A stretch of DNA of 10,041 nt. It comes from Treponema sp. (lineage in GTDB: Bacteria > Spirochaetota > Spirochaetia > Treponematales > Breznakiellaceae). Numbering within the stretch: position 1 is the first letter of the stretch; each line of letters begins with the position of its first letter. Below are positions 1 to 6,582 of this stretch, piece after piece. The stretch is taken from NCBI GenBank assembly GCA_031255815.1, contig JAIRRU010000261.1, positions 1 through 10,041 on the forward strand. The letters run 5' to 3'. The notes below the pieces were generated by a model that saw nothing but the letters and a program-made list of their open reading frames with translations, was not told the origin of the DNA and did no database searches. Made by a program: the position numbers and the translations under genes.

Positions 1-453
1 AACCTGGAAAATTCCCGTGAGGTGAAGGGCGAACTGGTAAAAAACCGGGTGCTGATGAATTTCAACCAGGACGGGGTTACGGGGGATCAGATCCTGCGGA
101 GCCTGCGGGCCATGATCGTCGAGGGCGGCTTTAAAGCCGAATCCCTGATCATCGACGGTTTCGATTTCGCCAAGATGGACCGGGACCGGCTTGCCAAGGT
201 AAAGGAATTTGCCGGGGAACTGGGCCTGGAAGTCTGGTACAGCTGCGCCGTTCCCTCCGGGGAAGGGCAGTACACCAAACAGGGCGTCCCCCTCCTTATC
301 AAAGACTACGTAGACCTTGTTGACTCGGTGATCGTCCTGTACCCCAAAAGCGATCATATCGAGTTTTCGGTTTCCAAAGACCGGGACACCTACAACCCCG
401 CGTCCATGGCCTTAAAGCTCGACCCCAAAACCCTGCTGATCCTGGAAGGCTGA
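1..453 (+). CDS. C-terminal part of a P-loop/RecA-like protein (5' truncated by window)
   Basis: The frame is open from the first base of the window to the TGA at 451-453 (150 codons seen), so the gene almost certainly starts upstream. The GTG at 22 has no obvious ribosome binding site and is probably an internal Val. The visible part has a hydrophobic beta strand ending in acidic residues (SLIIDGFDF, about residues 48-56), resembling a Walker B strand. It then has an alternating helix/strand pattern (LEVWYSCAVP) and a final VDLVDSVIVLYPKSDHIEFSVSKDRD segment. In RecA/KaiC/DnaB-type folds the equivalent strand is followed by a basic 'KxR' near the end of the core. From this I infer the distal half of a RecA-like ATPase fold. 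The Walker A motif would lie outside the window, so nucleotide binding cannot be confirmed. There is no signal peptide or membrane segment in the visible part, which suggests a cytosolic protein. The next gene converges on it. Confidence 0.75.
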   Translation, partial: NLENSREVKGELVKNRVLMNFNQDGVTGDQILRSLRAMIVEGGFKAESLIIDGFDFAKMDRDRLAKVKEFAGELGLEVWYSCAVPSGEGQYTKQGVPLLIKDYVDLVDSVIVLYPKSDHIEFSVSKDRDTYNPASMALKLDPKTLLILEG

Positions 454-481
454 TTGGTACCAGGCCGCGCCGCCCTGGCTT

Positions 482-521
482 GCCTCGTGCGGTTCGCGGC
501 TATCCTTTTATCCATGCTTTT
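482..521. repeat. Degenerate direct copy of the GTTCGTG-type intergenic repeat (copy 1)
   Basis: This stretch matches 678-728 in the same orientation. A GGTTCGCGGCT block (490-500) corresponds to GGTTAGTGGCT (695-705). It is followed by TCCTTTTATCCATGCTTTT (503-521), identical to 707-728 except for a TTA insertion in the other copy. It lies in the 282-bp gap between convergent genes (454-735), which holds no convincing gene. I read it as an eroded member of a dispersed intergenic repeat family rather than a regulatory site of either neighbour. Confidence 0.6.
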
Positions 522-563
522 AGCCCAAGCGAAGCGCCGATTTACCGGGCTGCCAAAAGAATT

Positions 564-591
564 AGCCACGAACGGCACGAACCACACTAAC
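564..591. repeat. Inverted arm of the GTTCGTG-type intergenic repeat
   Basis: The reverse complement of this 28-bp block matches 678-705 at 22 of 28 positions. Each arm is itself three 9-bp units: GTTAGTGTG, GTTCGTGCC, GTTCGTGGC read on the minus strand here, against GTTCGTGGT, GTTCGTGTG, GTTAGTGGC on the plus strand at 678-704. The arms are 86 bp apart, so a simple RNA hairpin terminator is not the natural reading. A degenerate inverted-repeat element is more likely. Confidence 0.6.
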
Positions 592-677
592 CCTACTCCA
601 AAACTTCCCCCGGACACCGGAAATCTTGGCAAAGCCAGGCTAGAGCCGGGTAAAAAGTCAGGGCTGCCGGCGTAATA

Positions 678-728
678 GTTCGTGGTGTTCGTGTGGTTAG
701 TGGCTGTCCTTTTATTATCCATGCTTTT
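678..728. repeat. GTTCGTG-type intergenic repeat (best-preserved copy)
   Basis: Three tandem 9-bp units (GTTCGTGGT, GTTCGTGTG, GTTAGTGGC) are followed by an AT-rich tail, TCCTTTTA-TTA-TCCATGCTTTT (707-728). It ends 8 bp before the stop codon of the mannosidase gene. The same module recurs in degenerate form at 482-521 (direct) and 564-591 (inverted). All spacer differences between copies 1 and 2 are multiples of three. I recall similar GTTCGTG-rich motifs between genes in several bacterial genomes, but cannot name the family with certainty. Confidence 0.6.
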
Positions 729-735
729 CAACCTG

Positions 736-3700
736 TTAGCCGAGTTTTACCAGCAGGGTTTTGATCTCGAAGGGGCGGAACTCCAGGGGAAGTTCCCTTC
801 CGGTAAAGGGGAGGGGCCTTCCGTTCCCCTCAAGCATGTCCGTTTCCTCCGCCCTGGCGATGGGGCTGGAGAAACGCAGAACCGTCCGCGCCCTGCCCCC
901 CAGGCTTTCGTAGAGACGGAGCGCAAGCCCGCCTCCGCCGGATTCGGGCGCCTTGACACATTCAACGATCACCTCAGCCCCTTCCACGGAGCAGAGGGAG
1001 TAATCCGCGCCCGGTTCCCCGGTTTTCGCTGCCCGCTTCCCGCCGGACGCCGCGGTATCCCGCTCCCCCGCGTCCCGGGCGGCTGCTTCGAGAACCGCGC
1101 CGGAGTTCAACTCATAGGCGCCGCGTATGCTGCGGGAAGCGGCGAAGCCCCCGGTAAAGGGGAGCAGGGCGTAGGTAAAGTAATGCACGCCGCAGTCCGC
1201 TTCCGGATCCGGGGCCTTTGGGGAGCGGAGAAGGGTAAGCCTCATGCGGGTAGTAGTCCTGCCGTCCGGCCCCGCCAGGGGGGAAACATCGTGGCCGTAT
1301 TTGCAATCGTTGAGCAAGGCGATACCTCCGGCGATGCTGCCGGTTGTCCCGCCTCCGGCCCCCTCCTCGACGGAGATCCATTTGTGGGCGCAAATTTCAA
1401 ACTTGGCCCGGTCTTGGGGCAGGTTCCGGTGGGTATTCCGGAAGACGTGGCCGTACTGCACTTCGCAGCGGACTTCCCCGCTGTCTATGGCGGTATCGAA
1501 GCCGACCTTGAGGAGCCGCCGGCGTTCCCGCCAGTCGACCTTGGTTTGGAAGTCGATGCGGGGATCCTCGCGGTAGAACACCAGATCCTGTACCAGCGTC
1601 GAGGCCGAGGCGATACGGTAGCTCTGCCGGATCCGGAACGAAAGCGGCCCCCGGCTGATCAGTTCCGAGGAAACCAGGGAGTTTTCCTCTTTAAGATACC
1701 TGGTCCAGTCCGCGTCGATATCCCAGGCTTCCCAGTAAACCGGCACGTCCTCGGCGCTGACAAAGCGGTTAAAGCTCCCCCCGGGGGCGACCAGTTCGGC
1801 CCCGCGGCGCAGATCCGTCAGGCTCCCTATCCTTCCGCAGGGTTCAAAGCGAACCCGGTAGAAGGGGGTTTCGAGGAGGCCGTCCTGGTAATGAAACGCC
1901 GCGTCCGGGGAAGCGGACTCCGGGGAAGAATCGCCGGGGGATTCATCCCCCTTGATCCGGGTAAAAGCCTTCCAGCCCAGGGGCGGCAGTTTCGGGGTGA
2001 AAAGCGCCGTTTCCCGGCCTTCAATATCCTTGAAGTACTCAACCGGGTAAACGGCGCCGTCCGCCCCACGGAGGGCGGTACAGCGGCTGCCGTTTTTTCC
2101 CAGTTTTTCCGCGGGTACCGCCTGGGGATCGCTCCGTTCCCAGGAAAGATCGTTAAAAACCAGCGTATCGGCCCCGCTTCGGTCTAAAAGGGAGCGGCGC
2201 CGCTTTTCCCCCAGGAGGGCCAGATCCGCCAGGATCCCCGCGTGGGCCGCCTCGGCTTCCTGGTACACCCGGCGTATGGAGGAACCGGGTATGATATCGT
2301 GGAACTGCAGGGTAAGGGTCCCCTTCCAGGCTTTGTCCAGTTCTTCCCGCGGATAGGCTTCTCCGGAAAGGGCGGCTATCCATTCGGCGTGCCGGAGGGC
2401 AAATTCCGCCCGCCGGTTGTTCCGCTTGGTACGCCCCTGGGTGGTGTAGGTTCCCCGGTGAAGCTCCAGGTAGAGTTCCCCCCTCCACTCAGGCCAATCC
2501 GCGTCCTGGCTGAAGATCTCCTCCAGCGCGGCGGATACGGGTTTCCAGACCGCCTTGGGGACGCCCTCAAGGTTCCCCAGCCTGCGGGCCGTTTCCAGAT
2601 CGGCGCGCATGGTTCCGCCGCCACCGTCCCCTTCCCCGACAGATTTTACCACCCCGCTCTGGATCTCTTTGTGCTGCACTTCCCGCCAGGTTTCCGCCAG
2701 GCTTTCCGGGCTTACCCGCCCGTTGTAACCCTGCGCCCGGGCGGTGATAAAGTGGGTCCTGATGCCCGTGCCGTCTATGCCCCGCCAGATAAAGGTATCG
2801 TAGGGGAAGCGGGTGGTGTCGTTCCAGTTGATTTTACTGGTAACAAAGTATTTGATCCGGCAGCCTTTAAGGATCTGGGGAAGCGCCGCGGCGTAGCCGA
2901 ACACGTCGGGCAGCCACAGGGTGTCCGCCTCGTAGTTAAAAGCCTCCCGGTTAAAGGCCTTGCCGTAGAGAAACTGCCGTATCAGGGATTCCCCGGAGGG
3001 GATGTTGCAGTCCGCCTCCACCCACATGCCCCCGTTCGGTTCCCAGGCGCCTTTTTTGAAGGCTTCCTTTACCGCCTCAAAAATAGACGGGTATTCGTTC
3101 CTGACGATCTCCATCTGGCAGGGCTGGGACTGGACAAAGACAAATTCGGGATACTCGGCGGCAAACCTGGTCATGTTAATAAAAGTGCGGGCCGCCTTCC
3201 GCTCGGTCTCGCCGATGTGCCAGAGCCAGGCGTGATCGATGTGGGCGTGGCCGATAAGGCAGACCGTGGGAACGGTGTCGCCGTTTTTCGCCCGCAGGAG
3301 GGGGCTCAGCTTTTCCGCCGCCCGGGCCGCCTGTTCCTCCAGTTCCCCGGCGGGGGAACCGCCCCCCTCCGCGGAAGCTTCCCCCGCGGAAGAGAGGCTC
3401 AGCTCCCCCAGGGCTTCCAGAAGCCCCTTAATAATCCGGGCCCTGCGGAGGGAATCCTTGTCCAGTTCTTTGGCCGCGCCGCAGAGGGCAAGGACATCGT
3501 AGTAAAGGGAATAAAGGGCCGGGAGCCGTTCCAGGAGGAAGCCCCCTTCAAAGCTGTTGGGGAAGGAAGCGAGCTGTTTCCCCAGCGTGATGATGATCTT
3601 CTCGCCCTGGAGGGGCCCGGAGCCGTTGTAGGGGTGTCCCGCGTAGGCTTCGAGGTGGAGGCTGTGTTCCGCCCCGTCCGCGCCTATCCTGAGCTTCCTG

Positions 3701-4014
3701 TGGAACATGTTGAAGGCCCCGGCGGGCTTGCCGTCGATAAAGGCCAGGGAATCGGCGTTGGGAAGGACGCTGAGGAAAAGGGGCCTCCGGCTTTCCGGGG
3801 CCCGGTAGGAAGCGCGGAACCACGCGCAGTTCCAGGCCTTCCCCCAGGGGGCGGGGCTGCCGATCTTCCGCCATTGGGCATCCGCCGGAGGCTCCCGGTA
3901 GGTTTTTCCGGTTTCGAAAATTTCAAAATCCAGGGCCGCGATTTTGCGGTAGGAATTTCTCTCAAGGAATTCAAGGTACTGGCTGATACGGCCTTCCGCC
4001 TTGGGGAGCAGCAT
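736..4014 (-). CDS. GH38 alpha-mannosidase
   Basis: This 1092-residue protein is a glycoside hydrolase family 38 alpha-mannosidase, which removes alpha-linked mannose by a retaining, zinc-dependent mechanism. The N-terminal 240 residues form the accessory domain seen in long Ams1/MAN2C1-type enzymes. The catalytic domain starts at GHAHIDHAWLW (255-265), with H258 and D260 as expected zinc ligands. D370 in WLPDVFGY is the predicted nucleophile and zinc ligand, and H572 in QFHDIIPGSS is the fourth ligand. LELHRGTYTTQGRTKRNNR (517-535) and LLNDCKYGHDV (900-910) are further family signatures. Length fits cytosolic class II enzymes, and no signal peptide is present, so it probably acts inside the cell on imported oligosaccharides. 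Ser/Gly/Ala/Glu-rich low-complexity stretches lie near 208-224, 689-706 and 975-1003. A GGAGGG ribosome binding site (4023-4028) sits 8 nt before the ATG. Exact substrate (free glycans, mannosylglycerate, others) cannot be told from sequence. No transporter or sugar regulator is adjacent. Confidence 0.95.
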   Translation of the reverse strand: MLLPKAEGRISQYLEFLERNSYRKIAALDFEIFETGKTYREPPADAQWRKIGSPAPWGKAWNCAWFRASYRAPESRRPLFLSVLPNADSLAFIDGKPAGAFNMFHRKLRIGADGAEHSLHLEAYAGHPYNGSGPLQGEKIIITLGKQLASFPNSFEGGFLLERLPALYSLYYDVLALCGAAKELDKDSLRRARIIKGLLEALGELSLSSAGEASAEGGGSPAGELEEQAARAAEKLSPLLRAKNGDTVPTVCLIGHAHIDHAWLWHIGETERKAARTFINMTRFAAEYPEFVFVQSQPCQMEIVRNEYPSIFEAVKEAFKKGAWEPNGGMWVEADCNIPSGESLIRQFLYGKAFNREAFNYEADTLWLPDVFGYAAALPQILKGCRIKYFVTSKINWNDTTRFPYDTFIWRGIDGTGIRTHFITARAQGYNGRVSPESLAETWREVQHKEIQSGVVKSVGEGDGGGGTMRADLETARRLGNLEGVPKAVWKPVSAALEEIFSQDADWPEWRGELYLELHRGTYTTQGRTKRNNRRAEFALRHAEWIAALSGEAYPREELDKAWKGTLTLQFHDIIPGSSIRRVYQEAEAAHAGILADLALLGEKRRRSLLDRSGADTLVFNDLSWERSDPQAVPAEKLGKNGSRCTALRGADGAVYPVEYFKDIEGRETALFTPKLPPLGWKAFTRIKGDESPGDSSPESASPDAAFHYQDGLLETPFYRVRFEPCGRIGSLTDLRRGAELVAPGGSFNRFVSAEDVPVYWEAWDIDADWTRYLKEENSLVSSELISRGPLSFRIRQSYRIASASTLVQDLVFYREDPRIDFQTKVDWRERRRLLKVGFDTAIDSGEVRCEVQYGHVFRNTHRNLPQDRAKFEICAHKWISVEEGAGGGTTGSIAGGIALLNDCKYGHDVSPLAGPDGRTTTRMRLTLLRSPKAPDPEADCGVHYFTYALLPFTGGFAASRSIRGAYELNSGAVLEAAARDAGERDTAASGGKRAAKTGEPGADYSLCSVEGAEVIVECVKAPESGGGGLALRLYESLGGRARTVLRFSSPIARAEETDMLEGNGRPLPFTGRELPLEFRPFEIKTLLVKLG

Positions 4015-4077
4015 AAGTTTTACCCTCCGGTCTTAACTGACGTCCGCCCCCAAGCCGCTTGCTTTGCGGGGCTCTAA

Positions 4078-4121
4078 CTAGTGTCTGTCCATAATGTGTC
4101 TACATTATGGACAGACTCTAG
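4078..4121. repeat. Near-perfect 44-bp palindrome
   Basis: A perfect 15-bp arm GTCTGTCCATAATGT (4083-4097) faces its reverse complement at 4102-4116 across a 4-base loop GTCT. The stem continues outward through one T/T mismatch (4082/4117) into four more pairs, CTAG/CTAG (4078-4081 with 4118-4121). It lies between the 3' end of the DUF5312-type gene and the 5' end of the mannosidase gene, both on the minus strand. No T-run follows on either strand, so it is not a canonical intrinsic terminator. It could be a processing or stability hairpin, a protein-binding dyad, or the remnant of a small mobile repeat. Its AT-richer composition differs from the flanking genes. Confidence 0.85.
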
Positions 4122-4132
4122 CTATAGAAGCT

Positions 4133-4157
4133 GTTCCGAAACTTCAGTTTTTGGAAC
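4133..4157. repeat. 25-bp dyad repeat, copy A
   Basis: The core AAACT-TC-AGTTT is a perfect short inverted repeat, and the outer GTTCC/GGAAC blocks extend the dyad with one bulged T and one G-T pair. A second copy at 6450-6474 matches at 22 of 25 positions. This copy begins only 5 nt beyond the stop codon of the DUF5312-type gene on the minus strand, so in that mRNA it would form a hairpin just after the coding region. No U-tract follows. Confidence 0.75.
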
Positions 4158-4162
4158 AAACT

Positions 4163-5719
4163 CTATAATAAGGCCTTTTGGGGGGCTTTGCCAGACTCTA
4201 TCCCCGAAAGGAGCTGGAGTATCTGGAGAAAGACGCGGATCCGTTTACAGACAAGGGTCAGATCCTTAACAAGCGGGGTTTCCCTTATAAGCTCCAGCTC
4301 CCGCCAGTTAATGATAAGCTCGCCCGCGCCCCTTTCCCGGTCTTCCAGGGCCTTTTCAAAGCTTATGCCGATAACGCTGAGGGCCCTGGCGGAAGACTTG
4401 ACAAAATCTTCCGCATCCTCGTTAACGTTCTTAAGGGTGGCCTTGAGGTAGCGCAGCTGGCTTTTATCCCTGTCGGACTTGGCCAGCATTAGCTGCAGCC
4501 GGGATCCGGTTTCCCCGTTTTCCCCCAGGGACTCGTCGAAGGCGGCGATCTGGGCGGCGGCGTCAATGAGGACGTGGTAGTTCTCGGATATCTCCTGGGA
4601 AACTTCCATGGAAAACCACTTGCCGCGGATAAGCAGCAGTTCGCAGATGCTCTGCATCTCCTTTTTGAAAACATCCAGCAGAAAGGCTTTTGTGTAGTTA
4701 AAACTTTCGGCGCAGAGGTAGCCGTCCAGACCCAGTTTTGCGAAGGCGGAGCCTTCCTGGGGGGTATAATGCGCGGCCCGCCTGACATCCGGATTGCCAA
4801 AGACATCCTGGGAAAGCTCCCTTACCTGGAGCATCTTTTTTTCCCGCGTAAAACCGTCCAGCGCCGCCCGGACTTCCTTTTCCCGGGCTTTCAGGTAATT
4901 CGAGACGACGTATTCAGCGCTCAGGGACGGCTTGAACTGCCAGGAGGGGTTCTCCTCTATGTGCCTGACCATCAGTTCCAGGATGTTTGAGCGCCGCAGT
5001 TCCCGCAGGGAGGAGGAAAGGGCCTCCCACTCTTCAGGGTTGATAACATCCACGCCGTTTTTGTAGAGTTTCAGCACCCGCAGGGGAGGCCCCCAGTCCA
5101 GTTCCGTGTCAACGGCCCAGGATACCTCAAGAAAATCCTTTATCTGGCCGCTGAGATGCCGCCCTATGGCCGTACCGAAATGGGGCTGGATACTGAAATT
5201 ATCCTCAATAAGGGAGGGATCGAATTTCTTAAGAAAAAAGAAGAAGTCAAAGGCTGAAAGGTTAACCAGCGCCAGGATCTGGCTGTAACAGCGGTCTGCG
5301 TTGCTCATAAGGGCGTCGTCAAGGCCCGAAGCCAGCAGCTCGAAATCCTCCTGCAGAAGCCGGGAAACCTCGTTCACCGGCATGGTCTTGGTGCGTTCCT
5401 TTACCTGCTCGGCGCTTAAACGCTGCCTGGCGTCCAGGTACCTGATGTCCAGAAAGGCCTCTACGGTAATGTCCTTTAACAGTTCCGACTTGGCGGCGTT
5501 TTGCAGGAAGATACGGGCATGGGAAACGGCGCGGTACATTTCAAAAAAGAAACTTGCCAGGGCAGGCCCGCCCATTCCGGTTCTGGGCCGGTAGAAACGG
5601 GAATACTTATTCGCCGACAGTTCCCTGGCGAGCTGCTTCATTGCCCTTTTTTTTATTACCCGGGGGTCGTTGCTTTTGAATAAAAATAAAAACAGCTTTT
5701 CAAAAAACGGCAGGGCCAT
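4163..5719 (-). CDS. DUF5312-type spirochaetal protein of unknown function
   Basis: This 518-residue protein is one I recognise from memory as the DUF5312 kind described from Treponema and relatives; no function is established to my knowledge. It has no signal peptide. The N-terminus is aromatic and hydrophobic (MALPFFEKLFLFLFKSND) but too short and charged to be a clear membrane anchor. The rest looks mainly alpha-helical with many charged residues, a short Phe run (SAFDFFFFLKKFDP, around residues 172-185) and an aromatic/Pro stretch DTELDWGPPLRVLKLYKNGVD in the middle. I see no catalytic or nucleotide-binding motif. It is the second gene of an operon, starting 5 nt after the stop codon of the upstream lipoprotein gene. 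A weak AGGA lies 13 nt before the ATG inside that upstream gene, so translational coupling is likely. The pairing with an envelope lipoprotein hints at a membrane-associated role, which is inference only. Confidence 0.85.
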   Translation of the reverse strand: MALPFFEKLFLFLFKSNDPRVIKKRAMKQLARELSANKYSRFYRPRTGMGGPALASFFFEMYRAVSHARIFLQNAAKSELLKDITVEAFLDIRYLDARQRLSAEQVKERTKTMPVNEVSRLLQEDFELLASGLDDALMSNADRCYSQILALVNLSAFDFFFFLKKFDPSLIEDNFSIQPHFGTAIGRHLSGQIKDFLEVSWAVDTELDWGPPLRVLKLYKNGVDVINPEEWEALSSSLRELRRSNILELMVRHIEENPSWQFKPSLSAEYVVSNYLKAREKEVRAALDGFTREKKMLQVRELSQDVFGNPDVRRAAHYTPQEGSAFAKLGLDGYLCAESFNYTKAFLLDVFKKEMQSICELLLIRGKWFSMEVSQEISENYHVLIDAAAQIAAFDESLGENGETGSRLQLMLAKSDRDKSQLRYLKATLKNVNEDAEDFVKSSARALSVIGISFEKALEDRERGAGELIINWRELELIRETPLVKDLTLVCKRIRVFLQILQLLSGIESGKAPQKALL

Positions 5720-5724
5720 AGGAT

Positions 5725-6333
5725 CTATTTTTTCCTGGATGCCGCTATGGCCGCTTCGCCGATTTTTGAGGTTATATCGCCCAATATTCCCCGTGCGGTT
5801 CTGCTCTCTTCCATGGAGTCCTGGTACCTGTTCCCCGCCAGGCTTGCTTCCGCCTGATCCGTGCTGCGCCGGGCGGCGTCGAAATCCTCGTCCACCTCGT
5901 CAAAGTCAAGGCCGGCCTCCTCCAGCTCCCTGGCCTTGCCGATGGTCTGCCCGGTTTCTTCCAGGGAATCTTTAACCGCGGCAAGCAGGGCGGCGGCCTC
6001 CTCCCTGGCCCGGGCCGAGGCGGCCCTGCCCTCGCTGATGGCCCTGTCCGCCGCGCTAATCGCTTCGGCGGCGAAGCTTTTGGCCGCCTCGTAACGTTTG
6101 GCCGCCGCTTCTTCCCTCATGCGGGCCAGGGCTTCCCGCGCCCTGGAGAGGGAAGTTCTCCCGAAAGCCGCCGCGTCGGAATCGTTCTCCGCCCGGATAA
6201 CCGCGTTCTCCGCGGCGTCCATTTCCGCGACAGGCGGTTTCGCGCAGCCGGCCAGGAACAGGGCCGGGAGCGCTATGATGAGGACAGCCCGGGGTACAGC
6301 CCGGATCATCAATAAAAGCCTCGATTTTTTCAC
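5725..6333 (-). CDS. Small Ala/Glu-rich lipoprotein, DUF4398-like
   Basis: I choose the GTG at 6331-6333 rather than the ATG at 6354, because AGGAG (6341-6345) lies 7 nt upstream of the GTG and no comparable site precedes the ATG. The 202-residue product begins MKKSRLLLM and has a basic, hydrophobic signal peptide ending in the lipobox LAGC, so Cys30 is the predicted lipidated residue. The mature part (about 173 residues) is almost wholly helical and rich in Ala, Glu and Arg. It repeats a pattern of the type AENAVIRAE... SLSRAREALARMREEAAAKRYEAAKSFAAEAISAADRA, which resembles the DUF4398 family of envelope proteins. A second acidic helical section (DFDEVDEDFDAARRSTDQAEASLAGNRYQDSMEESR) follows. 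It probably sits on the periplasmic face of a membrane and may form coiled coils. It is the first gene of the operon with the DUF5312-type gene. Exact partner and function are unknown. Confidence 0.85.
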   Translation of the reverse strand: MKKSRLLLMIRAVPRAVLIIALPALFLAGCAKPPVAEMDAAENAVIRAENDSDAAAFGRTSLSRAREALARMREEAAAKRYEAAKSFAAEAISAADRAISEGRAASARAREEAAALLAAVKDSLEETGQTIGKARELEEAGLDFDEVDEDFDAARRSTDQAEASLAGNRYQDSMEESRTARGILGDITSKIGEAAIAASRKK

Positions 6334-6340
6334 TTTGCTT

Positions 6341-6345
6341 CTCCT
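6341..6345 (-). promoter_or_regulatory. Ribosome binding site that sets the lipoprotein start
   Basis: AGGAG on the minus strand, with a 7-nt spacer to the GTG at 6333. It lies inside the extra seven codons that the ATG at 6354 would add, so that longer form is probably not the main product. Confidence 0.7.
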
Positions 6346-6447
6346 GAAAGACATTAGGCTTGTTCAAGACCCGCTAGGTTCCCGAACGCGGCCCGCGGAA
6401 TACTCCGGATCCCGCCGGTTAAGCGCTTGCGGTGAATAACGCTGAGG

Positions 6448-6476
6448 CCGTTCCAAAACTTCAGTTTCTGAAACGG
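6448..6476. repeat. 25-bp dyad repeat, copy B
   Basis: Positions 6450-6474 match 4133-4157 at 22 of 25 positions, differing at repeat positions 6, 19 and 22. The dyad is kept: AAACT-TC-AGTTT in the centre and outer CCGTT/AACGG arms, with one bulge and one mismatch. It lies upstream of the lipoprotein gene in the divergent region, so here it would be in a leader or promoter-proximal position, unlike copy A which is just after a stop codon. Being in both contexts favours a dispersed repeat over a terminator. Confidence 0.75.
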
Positions 6477-6487
6477 CTTCCCACCTT

Positions 6488-6516
6488 ATTATCGGTAAAA
6501 CCAGCCGATGATTCTA
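6488..6516 (-). promoter_or_regulatory. Possible weak promoter for the lipoprotein operon
   Basis: On the minus strand, GATAAT (6488-6493) could be a -10 box, with TAGAAT (6511-6516) 17 bp upstream as a poor -35. The -35 would overlap the plus-strand -10 box of the divergent gene. If used, the leader would be about 150 nt and would contain dyad repeat copy B. The poor -35 makes this tentative. Confidence 0.2.
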
Positions 6517-6520
6517 TAAT
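6515..6520 (+). promoter_or_regulatory. Consensus -10 box upstream of the CHASE2/cyclase-like gene
   Basis: TATAAT is a perfect match to the sigma-70-type -10 consensus, in an AT-richer pocket of an otherwise GC-rich region. No good -35 is seen at 16-18 bp (TCGGTA at 6492-6497 is poor), so activation or an extended element may be needed. A short ATCGG/CCGAT inverted repeat (6491-6495 and 6505-6509) occupies the space just upstream and could be an operator. A start near 6527 would give a leader of about 70 nt. Confidence 0.45.
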
Positions 6521-6563
6521 ACAAACGCGGGCGGGGAATATAAAGGGTGTCCGGGCCCCTCCA

Positions 6564-6582
6564 GGAAATCCCCCGAATTTCC
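6564..6582 (+). other. Small leader hairpin before the CHASE2/cyclase-like gene
   Basis: GGAAAT (6564-6569) and ATTTCC (6577-6582) form a 6-bp stem with a 7-base C-rich loop, ending 15 nt before the ATG. The region between stem and ATG has no Shine-Dalgarno sequence. The hairpin may affect initiation, but a stem this short could be chance. Confidence 0.25.

Noticed and set aside
22..453. First gene as a complete 143-residue protein starting at GTG 22
   Set aside because: The frame is open to the window edge, no ribosome binding site precedes the GTG, and the visible fold looks like only the latter part of a domain.
454..675. 73-codon open frame on the plus strand just after the first gene
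   Set aside because: It starts directly at the upstream stop with no ribosome binding site and runs through the GTTCGTG-type repeat; no protein-like composition.
482..728. CRISPR array
   Set aside because: Only three degenerate copies in mixed orientation, unequal spacers, and no cas gene.
682..2187. 501-codon open frame on the plus strand opposite the mannosidase
   Set aside because: The minus strand carries clear GH38 sequence with catalytic motifs; the plus-strand product is Pro/Gly/Arg-rich with no domain. It is an antisense shadow caused by high GC.
2242..4077. 611-codon open frame on the plus strand opposite the mannosidase
   Set aside because: Same reasoning: it lies over the catalytic domain on the other strand, is rich in Gly/Pro/Val, and has no recognisable motif.
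4078..4121. Palindrome as a Rho-independent terminator
   Set aside because: No T-run follows the stem on either strand, and the stem is not GC-rich.
4163..6333. Toxin-antitoxin or phage-defence pair
   Set aside because: The upstream protein is a secreted lipoprotein, the downstream one is long with no nuclease or other effector motif, and sizes do not fit.
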